The notes under the pieces: model-generated
What the model saw: only the letters and a program-made list of their open reading frames with translations
What the model was told of the DNA's origin: nothing
Databases searched by the model: none
Made by a program: the position numbers and the translations under genes
NCBI RefSeq assembly: GCF_016698645.1
Contig: NZ_CP068047.1
Location: forward strand, 2,701,001 to 2,765,000
DNA: 64,000 bases
Source of the DNA: Devosia oryziradicis
Lineage (GTDB): Bacteria > Pseudomonadota > Alphaproteobacteria > Rhizobiales > Devosiaceae
Direction: 5' to 3'
Part shown: positions 36,428-45,559 of the stretch, in pieces
Numbering within the stretch: the stretch's first letter is position 1
Layout of the letters: the number at the start of each line of letters is the position of its first letter

Positions 36428-37864
36428 TTACTGGAAGGCCTTGGCAGCCTTGAAGGTGACCTTGTAGGCACCGTTCTGCTGAACAGTGGCACCAACCGAC
36501 GACGAGAAGCCGCCGCCAGGGGTCCAGGCCAGCTCGGCCTTGCCGTAGAAGTCCGAAGTCGCGGCAGCAACGACGGCCGGGGCAACGTCAGCGGCATGGC
36601 CGTAGACGCCGATTTCACCGGTCAGCTTGATGGTTTCGGTCAGCGAAGCGATCAACTGAGCAGCAACCTGGTAGCCATCGCCAACGCCCGGGGTGCCGTC
36701 GTTGAAGTAGCGGCCGCCGATGTTGATTTCGATGCCTTCAGCAACGGTGGCGCCGAACTGGCCGCCAAAGCCGTAGTCGGTGTCCAGAGCAACGCCGGTG
36801 GAGGCAGTGCCGCCAGCAGCTTCACCCGAGAGGGCGATCTTGAACATGTCGAACTTGGCTTCAGCCGAAACCAGGCCGTTCCAGTAGCTGTAGCTGGCAG
36901 CGCGAACCGCGTCATAACCACCGCCGACGGCCAGAGCGCCACGAACCTTGAACGCGTCGAAGGTTGCAGTCACGCCGGTGTGCAGCTGGTAGCTGTCGCC
37001 CGAGGTTTGAACGCCATCGAGCAGGCCGCCAACGGCGCCGCTGATGTGAGCAGTGATGCCCGAGCCAGCATAGTCGAGGACGCCAACCAGGGTACCAGCG
37101 CGCGAACCACCGGAGATAGCCTGAGCAGCCATCAGCGGGTGACCAGCGAGGATAACACCACCGCCGTCCGAGTTCAGGTTTTCGAGACCGATCTTGGCGA
37201 TCAGGCCTTCACCGATGTTCGACCACAGCTGGATGACGTGACCGCCACGCTTCGGCGTGATGAAGTCAGCGTTTTCGTCAGCAACAACGCCGGTGTCAGC
37301 GCGCTGCGAGATGAACAGGCCGGTGAGGGTGTTGAAGGGCTCGTCGTCGCCCTTGTTGAAGATCGAGCCGCGCTTACCAGCGGTCAGGACGGTGGTGTCA
37401 CCAACCTGGACGTAGGCTTCGTCGATCTTAACGAAGGTGCCGTCTTCGGTTTCAACGGCAACGCCGTTGGTCGAGCGGACGCGGTTGTCGTTCTTGATCT
37501 TCAGGACGGCCTGGGCCGGGCCGAAGTCGCTGCCGGCGGTGCCGACGAACTTCAGGTACGACTGAACGCGCGAATCCCAATCGTTGCTGACGCCAGCAGC
37601 GGTATCCGGAACGTCGATGTTGACGTTGCCGAGGAAATTGGTCTGGGCGATAGCATAGCTGCCCTTCCAGTTACCCCAGTCGAACTGGTACTTCACTTCA
37701 CCCGAGATCTGCAGGCAGTTGGTGTCGGACGAAATGGTCAGACCCGACAGGCCCAGCTCGTCGCAAACGTCGAGCGAGGTGAGAACGCCCAGATCGGCAG
37801 CGAAGCCAGCGGTCGAGAGACCGGCAGCGGCAACAGAACCGAGGATAAGGCTCTTGAGTTTCAT
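36428..37864 (-). CDS. alphaproteobacterial porin (Porin_2 family)
   Basis: A 478-residue outer-membrane beta-barrel. It has a signal peptide (MKLKSLILGSVAAAGLSTAG, cleavage at FAADL), a cysteine pair near the N-terminus (DVCDELG...NCLQISGEVKYQF) as in rhizobial porins, many alternating strands, and a C-terminal aromatic residue (AAKAFQ region, Phe followed by Gln). GGAGG lies seven bases before the ATG at 37864. The strong ribosome-binding site, strong terminator and codon choice suggest high expression. General diffusion of small solutes is the expected role. Confidence 0.93.
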   Translation of the reverse strand: MKLKSLILGSVAAAGLSTAGFAADLGVLTSLDVCDELGLSGLTISSDTNCLQISGEVKYQFDWGNWKGSYAIAQTNFLGNVNIDVPDTAAGVSNDWDSRVQSYLKFVGTAGSDFGPAQAVLKIKNDNRVRSTNGVAVETEDGTFVKIDEAYVQVGDTTVLTAGKRGSIFNKGDDEPFNTLTGLFISQRADTGVVADENADFITPKRGGHVIQLWSNIGEGLIAKIGLENLNSDGGGVILAGHPLMAAQAISGGSRAGTLVGVLDYAGSGITAHISGAVGGLLDGVQTSGDSYQLHTGVTATFDAFKVRGALAVGGGYDAVRAASYSYWNGLVSAEAKFDMFKIALSGEAAGGTASTGVALDTDYGFGGQFGATVAEGIEINIGGRYFNDGTPGVGDGYQVAAQLIASLTETIKLTGEIGVYGHAADVAPAVVAAATSDFYGKAELAWTPGGGFSSSVGATVQQNGAYKVTFKAAKAFQ

Positions 37865-38313
37865 TAGTTGACCTCCAAAGTCAGTCATTCTTGTGCCGGT
37901 TACCCAGCGGTTTGTCGTAACGCGACCACACTATTCGTGGTGCAGTGTGTTGCCGTCGCGCTGCGACCGACAAACGATCCCATGCATGGATTCGCAAGAC
38001 CCACTCTACGCATCGAAGAAAATGACGCAATCGCGCAAAAGCCGTTTTGCGGGTGGAGCAATATGGTTGAGAAGCGGATGTTGCAGATTCAGCACACAGA
38101 TGGAAACGACCTGTTAACCCGCCTGAACGAAGCGTTAAAATTCCAACGTTTGCGGGGGTTTGGAGCCGTCATATCGTCGCGCCGCGGTAAAGCGTCGGCA
38201 GGCGGGAGGCGATGGAACCTTCGCCATAGACGTAGCGACGATACGGCGCGAATGTGCCGGGAATCGGAAAACGATGAGGCAGGTTGACTGCTTCGCCACA
38301 ATTGGGAGCGGAC
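37865..38313. other. gene-free stretch upstream of the porin and the SDR
   Basis: Divergent regulatory region of about 450 bases. It should contain the porin promoter and leader. The frames across it have no ribosome-binding site or family resemblance. No repeat is recognised. Confidence 0.55.
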
Positions 38314-39048
38314 ATGAACAAGGTTGCGGTGGTGACGGGCGGGAGTTCGGGTATCGGGCGCGCGGCAGCCCTTGGTCTTGCCGCAGCAGGATATGATGTC
38401 GCCATCTGCGGGCGCCGGGCTGATGCTCTGCGGGCGACCGCCGCCAGGACCAAGGGTTATTGGGCGGAGTGCGACGTGACCGATCCGAACGCGGTCGCGC
38501 ATTTCTTCACGGGGGTCAAAGAAGCCTATGGCCGGATCGACCTGGTATTCAACAATGCGGGCCGCTTCGCGCCAGCGGTGTCGTTCGGTGACCTCGACGT
38601 GGTGACCTGGCAGGAAATGGTCGATACCAACCTCAACGGCGCCTTCTATGTCGCGCGCGAGGCTTTTCGGGCGATGCGCGATCAGAACCCGCAAGGGGGA
38701 CGGATCATCAACAACGGATCGATCTCGGCCTATGTGCCCCGCCCAGGCGCTGCCTCCTACACCGCCACCAAGCACGCCATCACGGGGCTGACCAAGGCGA
38801 TTTCGCTGGATGGGCGCGCTTTCAGCATTGCCTGTGGGCAGATCGACATCGGCAACGCGGCCACCGACATGACGAGTCACATGAATAGCGGATCGCTGCA
38901 GGCCAATGGCACCATCGTGCCAGAGCCGACATTCGACGTGAGCCACGTTGTGGATGCCCTGCTCTACATGGCTGGGCTGCCGCTGTCGGCCAATGTTCAG
39001 TTCATGACCGTGATGGCGACGAACATGCCCTATATCGGTCGCGGCTGA
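38314..39048 (+). CDS. SDR family NAD(P)-dependent oxidoreductase
   Basis: A 244-residue classical short-chain dehydrogenase. The cofactor loop [12 protein letters not shown] is at residues 6-17, NNAG at about 88, the catalytic serine in NNGSISAY and the Tyr/Lys pair in YTATKHA. The C-terminus reads [16 protein letters not shown] and ends with a fixed loop NMPYIGRG. Start chosen at [10 protein letters not shown] with GGAG upstream. The substrate is unknown. It converges with nagA. Confidence 0.93.
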   Translation: MNKVAVVTGGSSGIGRAAALGLAAAGYDVAICGRRADALRATAARTKGYWAECDVTDPNAVAHFFTGVKEAYGRIDLVFNNAGRFAPAVSFGDLDVVTWQEMVDTNLNGAFYVAREAFRAMRDQNPQGGRIINNGSISAYVPRPGAASYTATKHAITGLTKAISLDGRAFSIACGQIDIGNAATDMTSHMNSGSLQANGTIVPEPTFDVSHVVDALLYMAGLPLSANVQFMTVMATNMPYIGRG

Positions 39049-40209
39049 TCAGGCACGGAAAACCTGCCCGCCGCCGATCCACGTCGCCTGGACGCGACGG
39101 CTGTCGGACAGATGGACGAAGCTCGCAACGGCACCGGGCCGGAGATGGCCATACTCGGCATCGATGCCCATGGCGCGCGCGGGATAGAGCGAGGCCATGC
39201 GAATGGCCTCCTCGAAGGCAAGGCCCATCCGGACATGCATGAACTCGACTGCGTCGATCATATCGAGGTCGGCGCCGGCCAGGGTGCCATCGGCCAGTCG
39301 CAGCGCGCCATCGGCGCGGGTGATCGTGCGGCCGTTGAGCGTCAGCGTGACGAGGTCGGTGCCGGTTTGCGACATGGCGTCGGTGACAAGGAAGATATGG
39401 CCGCCGCCCGATTGAGCCCGAAGGGCAATCTGGATGCTGGCCGGATGAACGTGAATCCCGTCGGCTATGAGCCCGGCATGGATTCCCTCGGTCGTTAGCG
39501 CCGTCCCGACCACGCCAGGTTCGCGATTGCCCAATTGGCTCATGGCATTGAACAGGTGCGTCGCCATGGTGGCCCCGGCCGCAAAGGCGGCGTCGGCAGT
39601 GGCCGCGCTGGCGTCGGTGTGACCCAGACTGACGATAATGCCGGCCTCGGCTAGTGCCGATATCTGCGCGGGCGTGACGGTTTCGGGCGCCACGGTGCAG
39701 AGCAGATTGGGGAGCTGGCTGCGCGCGGCAAGGAGGCGGGCGAGGTCAGCATCGTCCATGGGACGGATCAGCGCGCCGTCATGCGTGCCCTTGCGGGCGA
39801 GCGAGAGATGCGGCCCCTCGAGGTGGAGACCGATAAATCCTGGAATACCCTGCGCCACCGCCGCTTTGCCGGCATCGATGGCGGCGATGTTCACGGCAAC
39901 GGTATCGGTAATCAGCGTTGGCAGCAGGGCTGTCGTGCCGAACTGAGCATGCGCCGCGCAGATTGTCCGGATGGCGCCGACCGAAGGATCGTTGTTGAAC
40001 AGCACGCCGCCACCCCCATTGACCTGGAGATCGATGAAGCCCGGCACCACGGATCCGCCTTCGAGATGAACGGCTTCGGCATGGTCCGGGACGGCATCTG
40101 CACGGACGACGCTCGAGACGTGGCCAAACTCGACCAGCAGCGCCGCATCGTCATGCCAAGCCTCGCCATCAAAGATGCGGGCGCCGGAAATGGCCAGCAG
40201 GTCGCTCAT
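39049..40209 (-). CDS. nagA: N-acetylglucosamine-6-phosphate deacetylase
   Basis: Hydrolyses GlcNAc-6-P to GlcN-6-P and acetate. The 386-residue amidohydrolase has PGFIDLQVNGGGG, the metal-binding FIGLHLEGPHLS, GHTDASAAT, THLFNAM and the catalytic aspartate in FLVTDAM. It overlaps the SIS-domain gene by four bases, placing the deacetylase and the putative deaminase in one operon with the GntR regulator. Confidence 0.96.
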   Translation of the reverse strand: MSDLLAISGARIFDGEAWHDDAALLVEFGHVSSVVRADAVPDHAEAVHLEGGSVVPGFIDLQVNGGGGVLFNNDPSVGAIRTICAAHAQFGTTALLPTLITDTVAVNIAAIDAGKAAVAQGIPGFIGLHLEGPHLSLARKGTHDGALIRPMDDADLARLLAARSQLPNLLCTVAPETVTPAQISALAEAGIIVSLGHTDASAATADAAFAAGATMATHLFNAMSQLGNREPGVVGTALTTEGIHAGLIADGIHVHPASIQIALRAQSGGGHIFLVTDAMSQTGTDLVTLTLNGRTITRADGALRLADGTLAGADLDMIDAVEFMHVRMGLAFEEAIRMASLYPARAMGIDAEYGHLRPGAVASFVHLSDSRRVQATWIGGGQVFRA

Positions 40210-41234
40210 ACCGTTTCGGTGACCTTCTTGAGCGCGGGTGGCACGTCCGGGTTGAGGCCACGACGGCGCGAAAGGGCTTCGACGAAACCGTAAAAGGAGA
40301 CGATGAGGGCAAGCGGGTCGGTCAGCGGATGGCCAGTGGTCGCGAAAGGCAGGGCTTTCGCCGCGCCGGGTCGGCTGCTGGTGAGGAATGCCAGAGCACC
40401 CTGCCCGGCCAGCTTGTGCGCCATGTCGGCCACGGATGCCTCGGCAGCGTCGCGAGCGGCCAGGCCGAGGACCGGATAGCCGCGCGTCACAATGGCAACG
40501 GGGCCATGCATGACTTCGGCGGCGCTGTAGGATTCGGCCTGGATGTTGCAGGTCTCCTTGAACTTGAGCGCGGCTTCGTTGGCGATGGCGAAGCCCGGGC
40601 CGCGGCCAAGGACATAAAGTGCATCATGCCCGTCAAGAGCGCTTGCCAGTTCTGACCAGTCGCAGGCCACGGCCTTGGCAAGCGAATTCGGCAGTTCGTC
40701 GATGGCCGAACGCAGCGCGTTGTCGCCGCTCCAACGGGCAATGAGCGCCAGGCCGGCGACGACCGAGGTGACGAAGGTCTTGGTCGCGGCGACGGATTTT
40801 TCCACCCCGGCATGGAGGTCGATGGTGAAGTCGGAAGCGTCGGCCAGGGGAGAGTCGGACGTATTGGTTACGGCAATGGTGGTGGCGCCCGAACGGCGCG
40901 CTGACTGGGTCATGCCGACGATATCGGGCGATTTACCCGATTGCGAGACGGCGATGGCAGCAGCGCTGCCGAGCTTGAGATCCTTGCCGTAGATGGAGGC
41001 GATCGAGGGGCCGATAGAGGCAACCGGCAGGCCCAACGTGAGTTCGATGGCGTATTTAAGATAGGAGCAGGCGTGATCCGAGGAACCGCGCGCCACTGTG
41101 ACGACCAGAGCGGGATCGCGCTCGCGCAGTGCGGCGGCGGCGGCATCGAGCACCATGCCACTGTTATCGAGAAAATTGGCGACGACGCCTGGAATGGCCT
41201 CGACTTCCTGCCGCATGAAGGTCTGGGTCGTCAC
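40206..41234 (-). CDS. SIS domain protein, candidate glucosamine-6-phosphate deaminase (NagB-II type)
   Basis: A 342-residue protein with two SIS domains similar to the isomerase half of GlmS. The first carries VTVARGSSDHACSYLKYA and AIAVSQSGKSPDIVGM; the second YVLGRGPGFAIANEAALKFKETC and AEVMHGPVAIV. SIS-domain NagB-II enzymes replace the usual NagB deaminase in several proteobacterial nag operons, and here no nagB is present while nagA overlaps it downstream. The deaminase role is therefore a context-based inference; an aldose-ketose isomerase is the alternative. Confidence 0.88.
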   Translation of the reverse strand: MTTQTFMRQEVEAIPGVVANFLDNSGMVLDAAAAALRERDPALVVTVARGSSDHACSYLKYAIELTLGLPVASIGPSIASIYGKDLKLGSAAAIAVSQSGKSPDIVGMTQSARRSGATTIAVTNTSDSPLADASDFTIDLHAGVEKSVAATKTFVTSVVAGLALIARWSGDNALRSAIDELPNSLAKAVACDWSELASALDGHDALYVLGRGPGFAIANEAALKFKETCNIQAESYSAAEVMHGPVAIVTRGYPVLGLAARDAAEASVADMAHKLAGQGALAFLTSSRPGAAKALPFATTGHPLTDPLALIVSFYGFVEALSRRRGLNPDVPPALKKVTETV

Positions 41235-42019
41235 GTCTTGCTGCCTCCCGAAGTGGAAGAATCGCCGAGCCGCAGTTCGGCGACAAAGTCATAGGTGTCG
41301 CCCCGATAGATGGAGCGGGTGAATTCTATGACGCGCCCCGAAGCGAGATAGGAGGTCCGCTCAATGTTGAGACCGGCGGACCCTGCCGGCACTCGCAGCA
41401 GTTCCGCATCCTCCTCGCCTAGATTGGCGGCGCGGATGCGCTGGATGGCGCGGATGGGGCGATTGCCTGACTTGTCGAGATGCTTGTAGAGGCTGTCGCC
41501 GATCGCGCCGGGATCTGGCAGTACGCGGGCGGATAGACTGGCACGCTCGATCGCCAAGGGGGTTTCGCCGGTGAGGCGCAGGCGCGAGATACGCGCGACC
41601 TGCTCGCCCGACGACAGGCCTAGAATAATGGTTTCCTCGGGCGACGGGAGGTAGAGACCGCGATCGAGCCACTCGGCGCGCACGGCCATGCCGCGTCGCG
41701 CCATATCTTCGGTGAATGAGGTCAGTTGCGACAGCGACTGCTCGACGCGCTGGGTCTGCGGAGCGACGAAAGTGCCCGAGCCATGGCGTTGCACAAGCAC
41801 GCCGTCCTTGACCAGTTGCAGTACGGCCTTGCGGACGGTAACGCGCGACACGTCGACTTTGGTGGCCAGGTCCCGTTCGGATGGCAGGGCATCGCCAGGG
41901 TTGATGGCGCCATTGTGAATGGCGTCCTCGATCCAGCGCTTGAGCTGCAGATATAGCGGGCCGCCGGAGGGAAGCACGACGGGGCCATCGGCAAAGAAAC
42001 CGTTCGAAACGTCGGCCAC
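41231..42019 (-). CDS. GntR/HutC family transcriptional regulator
   Basis: A 262-residue regulator. The winged helix-turn-helix occupies about residues 15-82 (GDALPSERDLATKVDVSRVTVRKAVLQLVKDGVLVQRHGSGTFV in pieces), followed by a UTRA sugar-binding domain (RISRLRLTGETPLAIERASL, ...FTRSIYRGDTYDFVAEL). A GTG start at 42019 is preceded by a strong GGGGGGAAT ribosome-binding site. It overlaps the SIS gene by four bases and is divergent from murQ. Amino-sugar phosphates such as GlcNAc-6-P are the likely effectors. Confidence 0.92.
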   Translation of the reverse strand: MADVSNGFFADGPVVLPSGGPLYLQLKRWIEDAIHNGAINPGDALPSERDLATKVDVSRVTVRKAVLQLVKDGVLVQRHGSGTFVAPQTQRVEQSLSQLTSFTEDMARRGMAVRAEWLDRGLYLPSPEETIILGLSSGEQVARISRLRLTGETPLAIERASLSARVLPDPGAIGDSLYKHLDKSGNRPIRAIQRIRAANLGEEDAELLRVPAGSAGLNIERTSYLASGRVIEFTRSIYRGDTYDFVAELRLGDSSTSGGSKT

Positions 42020-42108
42020 TATTCCCCCCTTGCCTTGCTGCGATCGGCCGCGCAATCCATAACACTAAATGTGTCCACGTTGGCCACGCCACCTTCCTGC
42101 GCGACCAT

Positions 42109-42126
42109 AATACCAATAAAATACCA
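42109..42126 (-). promoter_or_regulatory. operator-like direct repeat upstream of the GntR regulator
   Basis: On the minus strand the 18 bases read TGGTATTTTATTGGTATT: two TGGTATT half-sites with an 11-base period. It matches the motif at 42243-42260 at 16 of 18 positions, in opposite orientation, each facing its own gene. Confidence 0.6.
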
Positions 42127-42242
42127 TTGACCAACCCCCAATTCAGGATTCTGCACAATCAGCGCATTGCGCTGGCGGAATTGAGCTTTTGACGTCCATT
42201 GCGCTGCCAATGCGGCAAGATTTCCGCCCTTGGCTGGACAAG

Positions 42243-42260
42243 TGGTATTTTTTTGGCATT
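42243..42260 (+). promoter_or_regulatory. operator-like direct repeat upstream of murQ
   Basis: TGGTATTTTTTTGGCATT, 22 bases before the murQ start. It is the partner of the motif at 42109-42126 and a probable binding site of the adjacent GntR regulator. Confidence 0.6.
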
Positions 42261-42282
42261 ATCGCACGGAGCGGAGAACGGC

Positions 42283-43179
42283 ATGAGCGCGACCCGAACC
42301 GAGATGATCCATGCGAGCGCCAAAGGCTTCGACACCCGTCGGCCGGAAGAGGCGTTGGCGATTCTGGCTGAGGCGCAGGTCGACGCTGCGCGCGCCGTGC
42401 AGGCGGCCGTACCATACATCGCCAGGGCGGCGCATTTGGCAGCCGACTGCATCCGCGCGGGAGGCAGGCTGGTCTATGTGGCGGCGGGCAGTTCAGGTTT
42501 GATGGCGCTCGCCGATGCACTGGAGTTGCCGGGGACGTATGGCCTGGCAGGCGAACGCATCAAGGTGTTGCTGGCCGGCGGTGTTGCCGGATTGACCAAC
42601 ATGGCGGGGGCGCCCGAAGACGATGCGGATGCGGCTCGTGCCGAGATTGCGGAGGCCGGGGCTGGGCCGGGGGACTGCATCATCGCGCTGACGGCCAGCG
42701 GCTATACGCCTTACCCGATGGCGGCAGTGGAGGCAGCGCGGGCTGCAGGAGCCAGGACGATTGGCATCAGCAACAATGAGGGGGCGCCGCTCTTCGACAG
42801 GGTCGACGTCGCCATCTGCCTGCCGACGCCGCCGGAGGTGATTGCCGGGTCGACCCGCATGGGCGCGGGGACGGCACAGAAGATTGCGCTCAATATGCTC
42901 TCGACCATGATGGCGGTTCATCTGGGGCATGTGCATGACGGCTTCATGGTCAACCTGGTAGCCGACAATACCAAACTGCGCGAACGAGCCAGACGCATCG
43001 TTATGGCAGTAAGCGAGGTCCCGGAAGATCGGGCCGCCGCGGCGCTGGACAAAGCCGGCGGGGCAGTGAAGGTGGCGATCTTGCTTGCGGTTGGAGCCGT
43101 CGATGTCCGCAGTGCCGAGGCTCTGCTCACCGAGAACGCCGGCCACCTGCGGCCATCGCTGAAGGCGCTGGGCCGGTAG
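42283..43179 (+). CDS. murQ: N-acetylmuramic acid 6-phosphate etherase
   Basis: Cleaves the lactyl ether of MurNAc-6-P to give GlcNAc-6-P and lactate. The 298-residue length equals the Escherichia coli enzyme. Features are the SIS-domain sugar site VYVAAGSSGLMALADALELPGTYG, ALTASGYTPYPMAAVE, TRMGAGTAQKIALNMLSTMMA and the family closing HVHDGFMVNLVADNTKL. GGAG lies eight bases before the ATG at 42283. It supplies GlcNAc-6-P to the divergent nagA operon, so the group forms a peptidoglycan-sugar recycling route. Confidence 0.95.
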   Translation: MSATRTEMIHASAKGFDTRRPEEALAILAEAQVDAARAVQAAVPYIARAAHLAADCIRAGGRLVYVAAGSSGLMALADALELPGTYGLAGERIKVLLAGGVAGLTNMAGAPEDDADAARAEIAEAGAGPGDCIIALTASGYTPYPMAAVEAARAAGARTIGISNNEGAPLFDRVDVAICLPTPPEVIAGSTRMGAGTAQKIALNMLSTMMAVHLGHVHDGFMVNLVADNTKLRERARRIVMAVSEVPEDRAAAALDKAGGAVKVAILLAVGAVDVRSAEALLTENAGHLRPSLKALGR

Positions 43180-43267
43180 CGAACGAAAAGAAAAAAATGC
43201 CTGTTGGCTTGTCGAAGCGCACCGATGCCGTTCGTCGCTGACATGAAAGCCAATCAGGAGCAGCAAA

Positions 43268-43750
43268 ATGACCATCACCCTTCCCACCCAGGATACTGAT
43301 CGCGATCTCGTACTGAGCCGCGTGCTCAATGCGCCGCGCGACAAGGTCTATCAGTGCTGGACCCAGCCGGACCTGCTCAAGCAGTGGTTTGCGCCCAAGC
43401 CCTGGACCACGCCCAAGATAGTGACGGACTTCCGCGTCGGTGGCGGCAGCCTTTTCACCATGGCTGACGAGGACGGCAACGAGTATCCCAATGCCGGCCA
43501 ATACCTGGAGATCGTGCCCAACGAGAAGCTGGTCTTCACCGACGCTTATACCGGCGACTGGGCGCCTTCGGCCAAGCCCTTCTTCACCGCCATCCTGACG
43601 TTCGAGGACGCCGGAGAGGGCAAGACCCGGTACACAGCAATCGCCCGACACTGGAGCGCCGAAGACGCGACGGCGCACAAGCAGATGGGTTTCCATGAAG
43701 GCTGGGGCCTATGCGCCGCCCAGCTCGAAGAACTGGCGGCACGCATCTGA
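43268..43750 (+). CDS. SRPBCC (AHSA1-type) family protein
   Basis: A 160-residue START/Bet v1-like protein: LVLSRVLNAPRDKVYQCWTQPDLLKQWFAP is the usual opening, followed by VTDFRVGGGSLFTM, GQYLEIVPNEKLVFTDAYTGDW and the C-terminal MGFHEGWGLCAAQLEEL. Such proteins bind hydrophobic ligands; relatives often accompany ArsR regulators, but none is adjacent here. AGGAG is nine bases before the ATG. A hairpin follows the stop. Confidence 0.92.
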   Translation: MTITLPTQDTDRDLVLSRVLNAPRDKVYQCWTQPDLLKQWFAPKPWTTPKIVTDFRVGGGSLFTMADEDGNEYPNAGQYLEIVPNEKLVFTDAYTGDWAPSAKPFFTAILTFEDAGEGKTRYTAIARHWSAEDATAHKQMGFHEGWGLCAAQLEELAARI

Positions 43751-43757
43751 CAGCAAA

Positions 43758-43793
43758 GAAGGGCCCGCGCTTGCGGCTTGGTGCGGACCCTTC
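43758..43793 (+). terminator. hairpin terminator after the SRPBCC gene
   Basis: GAAGGGCCCGC pairs with GCGGACCCTTC with one mismatch around a 14-base loop, eight bases after the stop. The T-tract is short (TTCCTGGTT). Confidence 0.6.
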
Positions 43794-44220
43794 CTGGTTG
43801 CATGCCTGAACAGCCTGCGCCATCGCCGCGCCGGATGCCATGCCGGTGGAAGCAGGACGCCCATGCAGCGGGAAGACTTGCCGGGCTAATGCGCGAAAAC
43901 GATTCCATGCTTTCCCGCCAGCATGCATGGAAATTCTGTTCCGTTACTGGAACGATTTGGCGGGTTCATTCGAAAGCATCCGAACGGTACCCGAAAGCGT
44001 GCGAATTTTCGGCTTGGCCCGCCCACGCTCTCGAGACCTGCCGCCGAACAATGTCACGCCGATTGAAATCGCTACCAGTCGCGCCGCATTTCAGCGCGTC
44101 GCTTCGACGGTTCTTCTTGGGCAGTTATGCGGGCACTGACAAAGCGTTACACTGTCATCTTACCAAGGCGCCGGCTGGCGGTAGCGCGCGAAGATGGCCG
44201 GGGCGGGACTTGTTACATCA

Positions 44221-44238
44221 CTGTCGCAGAGCTGTGAT
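44221..44238 (+). promoter_or_regulatory. PHO-box-like direct repeat
   Basis: CTGTCGC-AGAG-CTGTGAT has the 7-4-7 spacing of a PhoB site and agrees with the CTGTCAT half-site at 5 and 6 of 7 positions. A perfect CTGTCAT also occurs at 44152-44158. It precedes a transporter/glycerophosphodiesterase operon, where phosphate control would make sense. This is an inference. Confidence 0.35.
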
Positions 44239-44410
44239 TTGTACCCGGCATCGTATCGTCGCCTGCCTGCGGGTTTTCCGCTTGCTTTAATTTTCGACCG
44301 GGAGTTAGCTTTCGTTCGGGAGAGGTCGACGCAAGATCGATGAAACCTACGAGCGGACCTGCCCGCTTCGTGGAACATCCGTTCCAAGGAACGGACTTTG
44401 GGAGATGACA

Positions 44411-45559
44411 ATGAAACGGCGTGAATTCATGCTTGCAGCCGGCACATTTGCCGGCGCCCTGATGCTGCCCCGCATGTCGTTTGGCGCCGAAGGCGTCATC
44501 GACGTCTATTTCAGCTCGGACCAGAACGTCATCGACTTCTGGACCAATGTGGTGAAGCCGAAGTTCGAGGCAGCCAATGCCGGCCTGACGCTCAACCTGG
44601 TGGATGGCGGCGATGGTGCCGGCGTGGCGGCCATCGCCGACCGCGCCCTGGCGGCCCTGGCCGGCGGCCAGGATCCGCAGGCGGACCTGCTGGAAGGCTT
44701 CGACAGCCGCGTGACGGTGGACGGCATCGCAAAAGGCCTGTTCGTCGACTTTGAACAGGCGGGTCTCAGCAACTATTCCAAGATCAATCCGCTGGCCTTC
44801 GACATTCCGACCAACCTGCCCTATCGCGGTTCGCAGGTCTTGCTCGCCTACGATACGACCAAGCTCGACCCGGCCAATGTGCCCAAGACCTTTGCGGACC
44901 TGGTTGCGTGGATCAAGGCCAATCCCGGCCAGTTCATCTACAACCGCCCCAACAAGGGCGGCTCGGGCGGCAATTTCGTGCGCCGCGCCATCTACGAGGC
45001 CAATGGCAAGGACCCGGCCAAGTTCACCGTCGACAATTACACGGCAGAAGCCGGCGAGGCGATGCTCAACCCGGCCTGGGACATCCTCAAGGACCTAGCC
45101 CCGTCGCTGTTCGATGGCGGCGCCTATACGTCGGGCAATACCCAGTCCATCCAGCTGCTCGGCCAATCGGCCGTAACGATGATCCCGGCCTGGTCGGACC
45201 AGGCGCTGTCGGCCATCGCCCAGGGCGTGCTGCCGGAAACCACGGGCCTGGTGCAGTTGCAGGACCTCGGCCTGCCCGGTGGCTTCACCAAGCTGGCCGT
45301 GCTGACCAACGGCACCAACAAGGACGCCGCGCTCAAGCTCGCCGACTTCCTCCTCAGCGAAGAAATCCAGTCGGCGGTGCTCACCGAACTGGGCGGCTTC
45401 CCCGGCGTATCGTGGGATTATGTATCGGCCGAACTGCGCGAAAAGTTCGCCGATCTCATTCCGCAGACCATTCCCAACTTCCCGAGCGGAGACTGGGAAA
45501 AGGCCATCAATGACGGCTGGTATCGTGCCGTGGCGCCAAACGTGGACCCGGCTTCGTGA
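44411..45559 (+). CDS. ABC transporter extracellular solute-binding protein
   Basis: A 382-residue periplasmic binding protein of the spermidine/iron/phosphonate-like type. It has a twin-arginine-like signal (MKRREFMLAAGTFAGALML, cleavage near SFGAEG). The start at 44411 is preferred because GGGAG ends right against the ATG at 44405 but sits six bases before 44411. The mature part has the two-lobe pattern with QVLLAYDTTKLDPANVPKTFADLV and LKLADFLLSEEIQSAV. First gene of a five-gene operon ending in a GDPD, so a phosphodiester or polyol-phosphate ligand is possible, but the ligand is not evident from sequence. Confidence 0.92.
   Translation: MKRREFMLAAGTFAGALMLPRMSFGAEGVIDVYFSSDQNVIDFWTNVVKPKFEAANAGLTLNLVDGGDGAGVAAIADRALAALAGGQDPQADLLEGFDSRVTVDGIAKGLFVDFEQAGLSNYSKINPLAFDIPTNLPYRGSQVLLAYDTTKLDPANVPKTFADLVAWIKANPGQFIYNRPNKGGSGGNFVRRAIYEANGKDPAKFTVDNYTAEAGEAMLNPAWDILKDLAPSLFDGGAYTSGNTQSIQLLGQSAVTMIPAWSDQALSAIAQGVLPETTGLVQLQDLGLPGGFTKLAVLTNGTNKDAALKLADFLLSEEIQSAVLTELGGFPGVSWDYVSAELREKFADLIPQTIPNFPSGDWEKAINDGWYRAVAPNVDPAS

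Larger units (their letters stand above)
43751..44410. other. long leader/intergenic region before the ABC transporter operon
   Basis: About 660 bases without a credible gene. It starts with a hairpin terminator (43758-43793). The middle has the near repeats CGAAAGCAT and CGAAAGCGT about 19 bases apart around 43970-43998, and later a PHO-box-like pair at 44221-44238. The last 100 bases probably hold the operon promoter and leader. Confidence 0.55.

Noticed and set aside
43800..44290. ORFs upstream of the ABC transporter
   Set aside because: They lack ribosome-binding sites and are rich in Arg/Ser/Cys; the stretch is better explained as regulatory leader.
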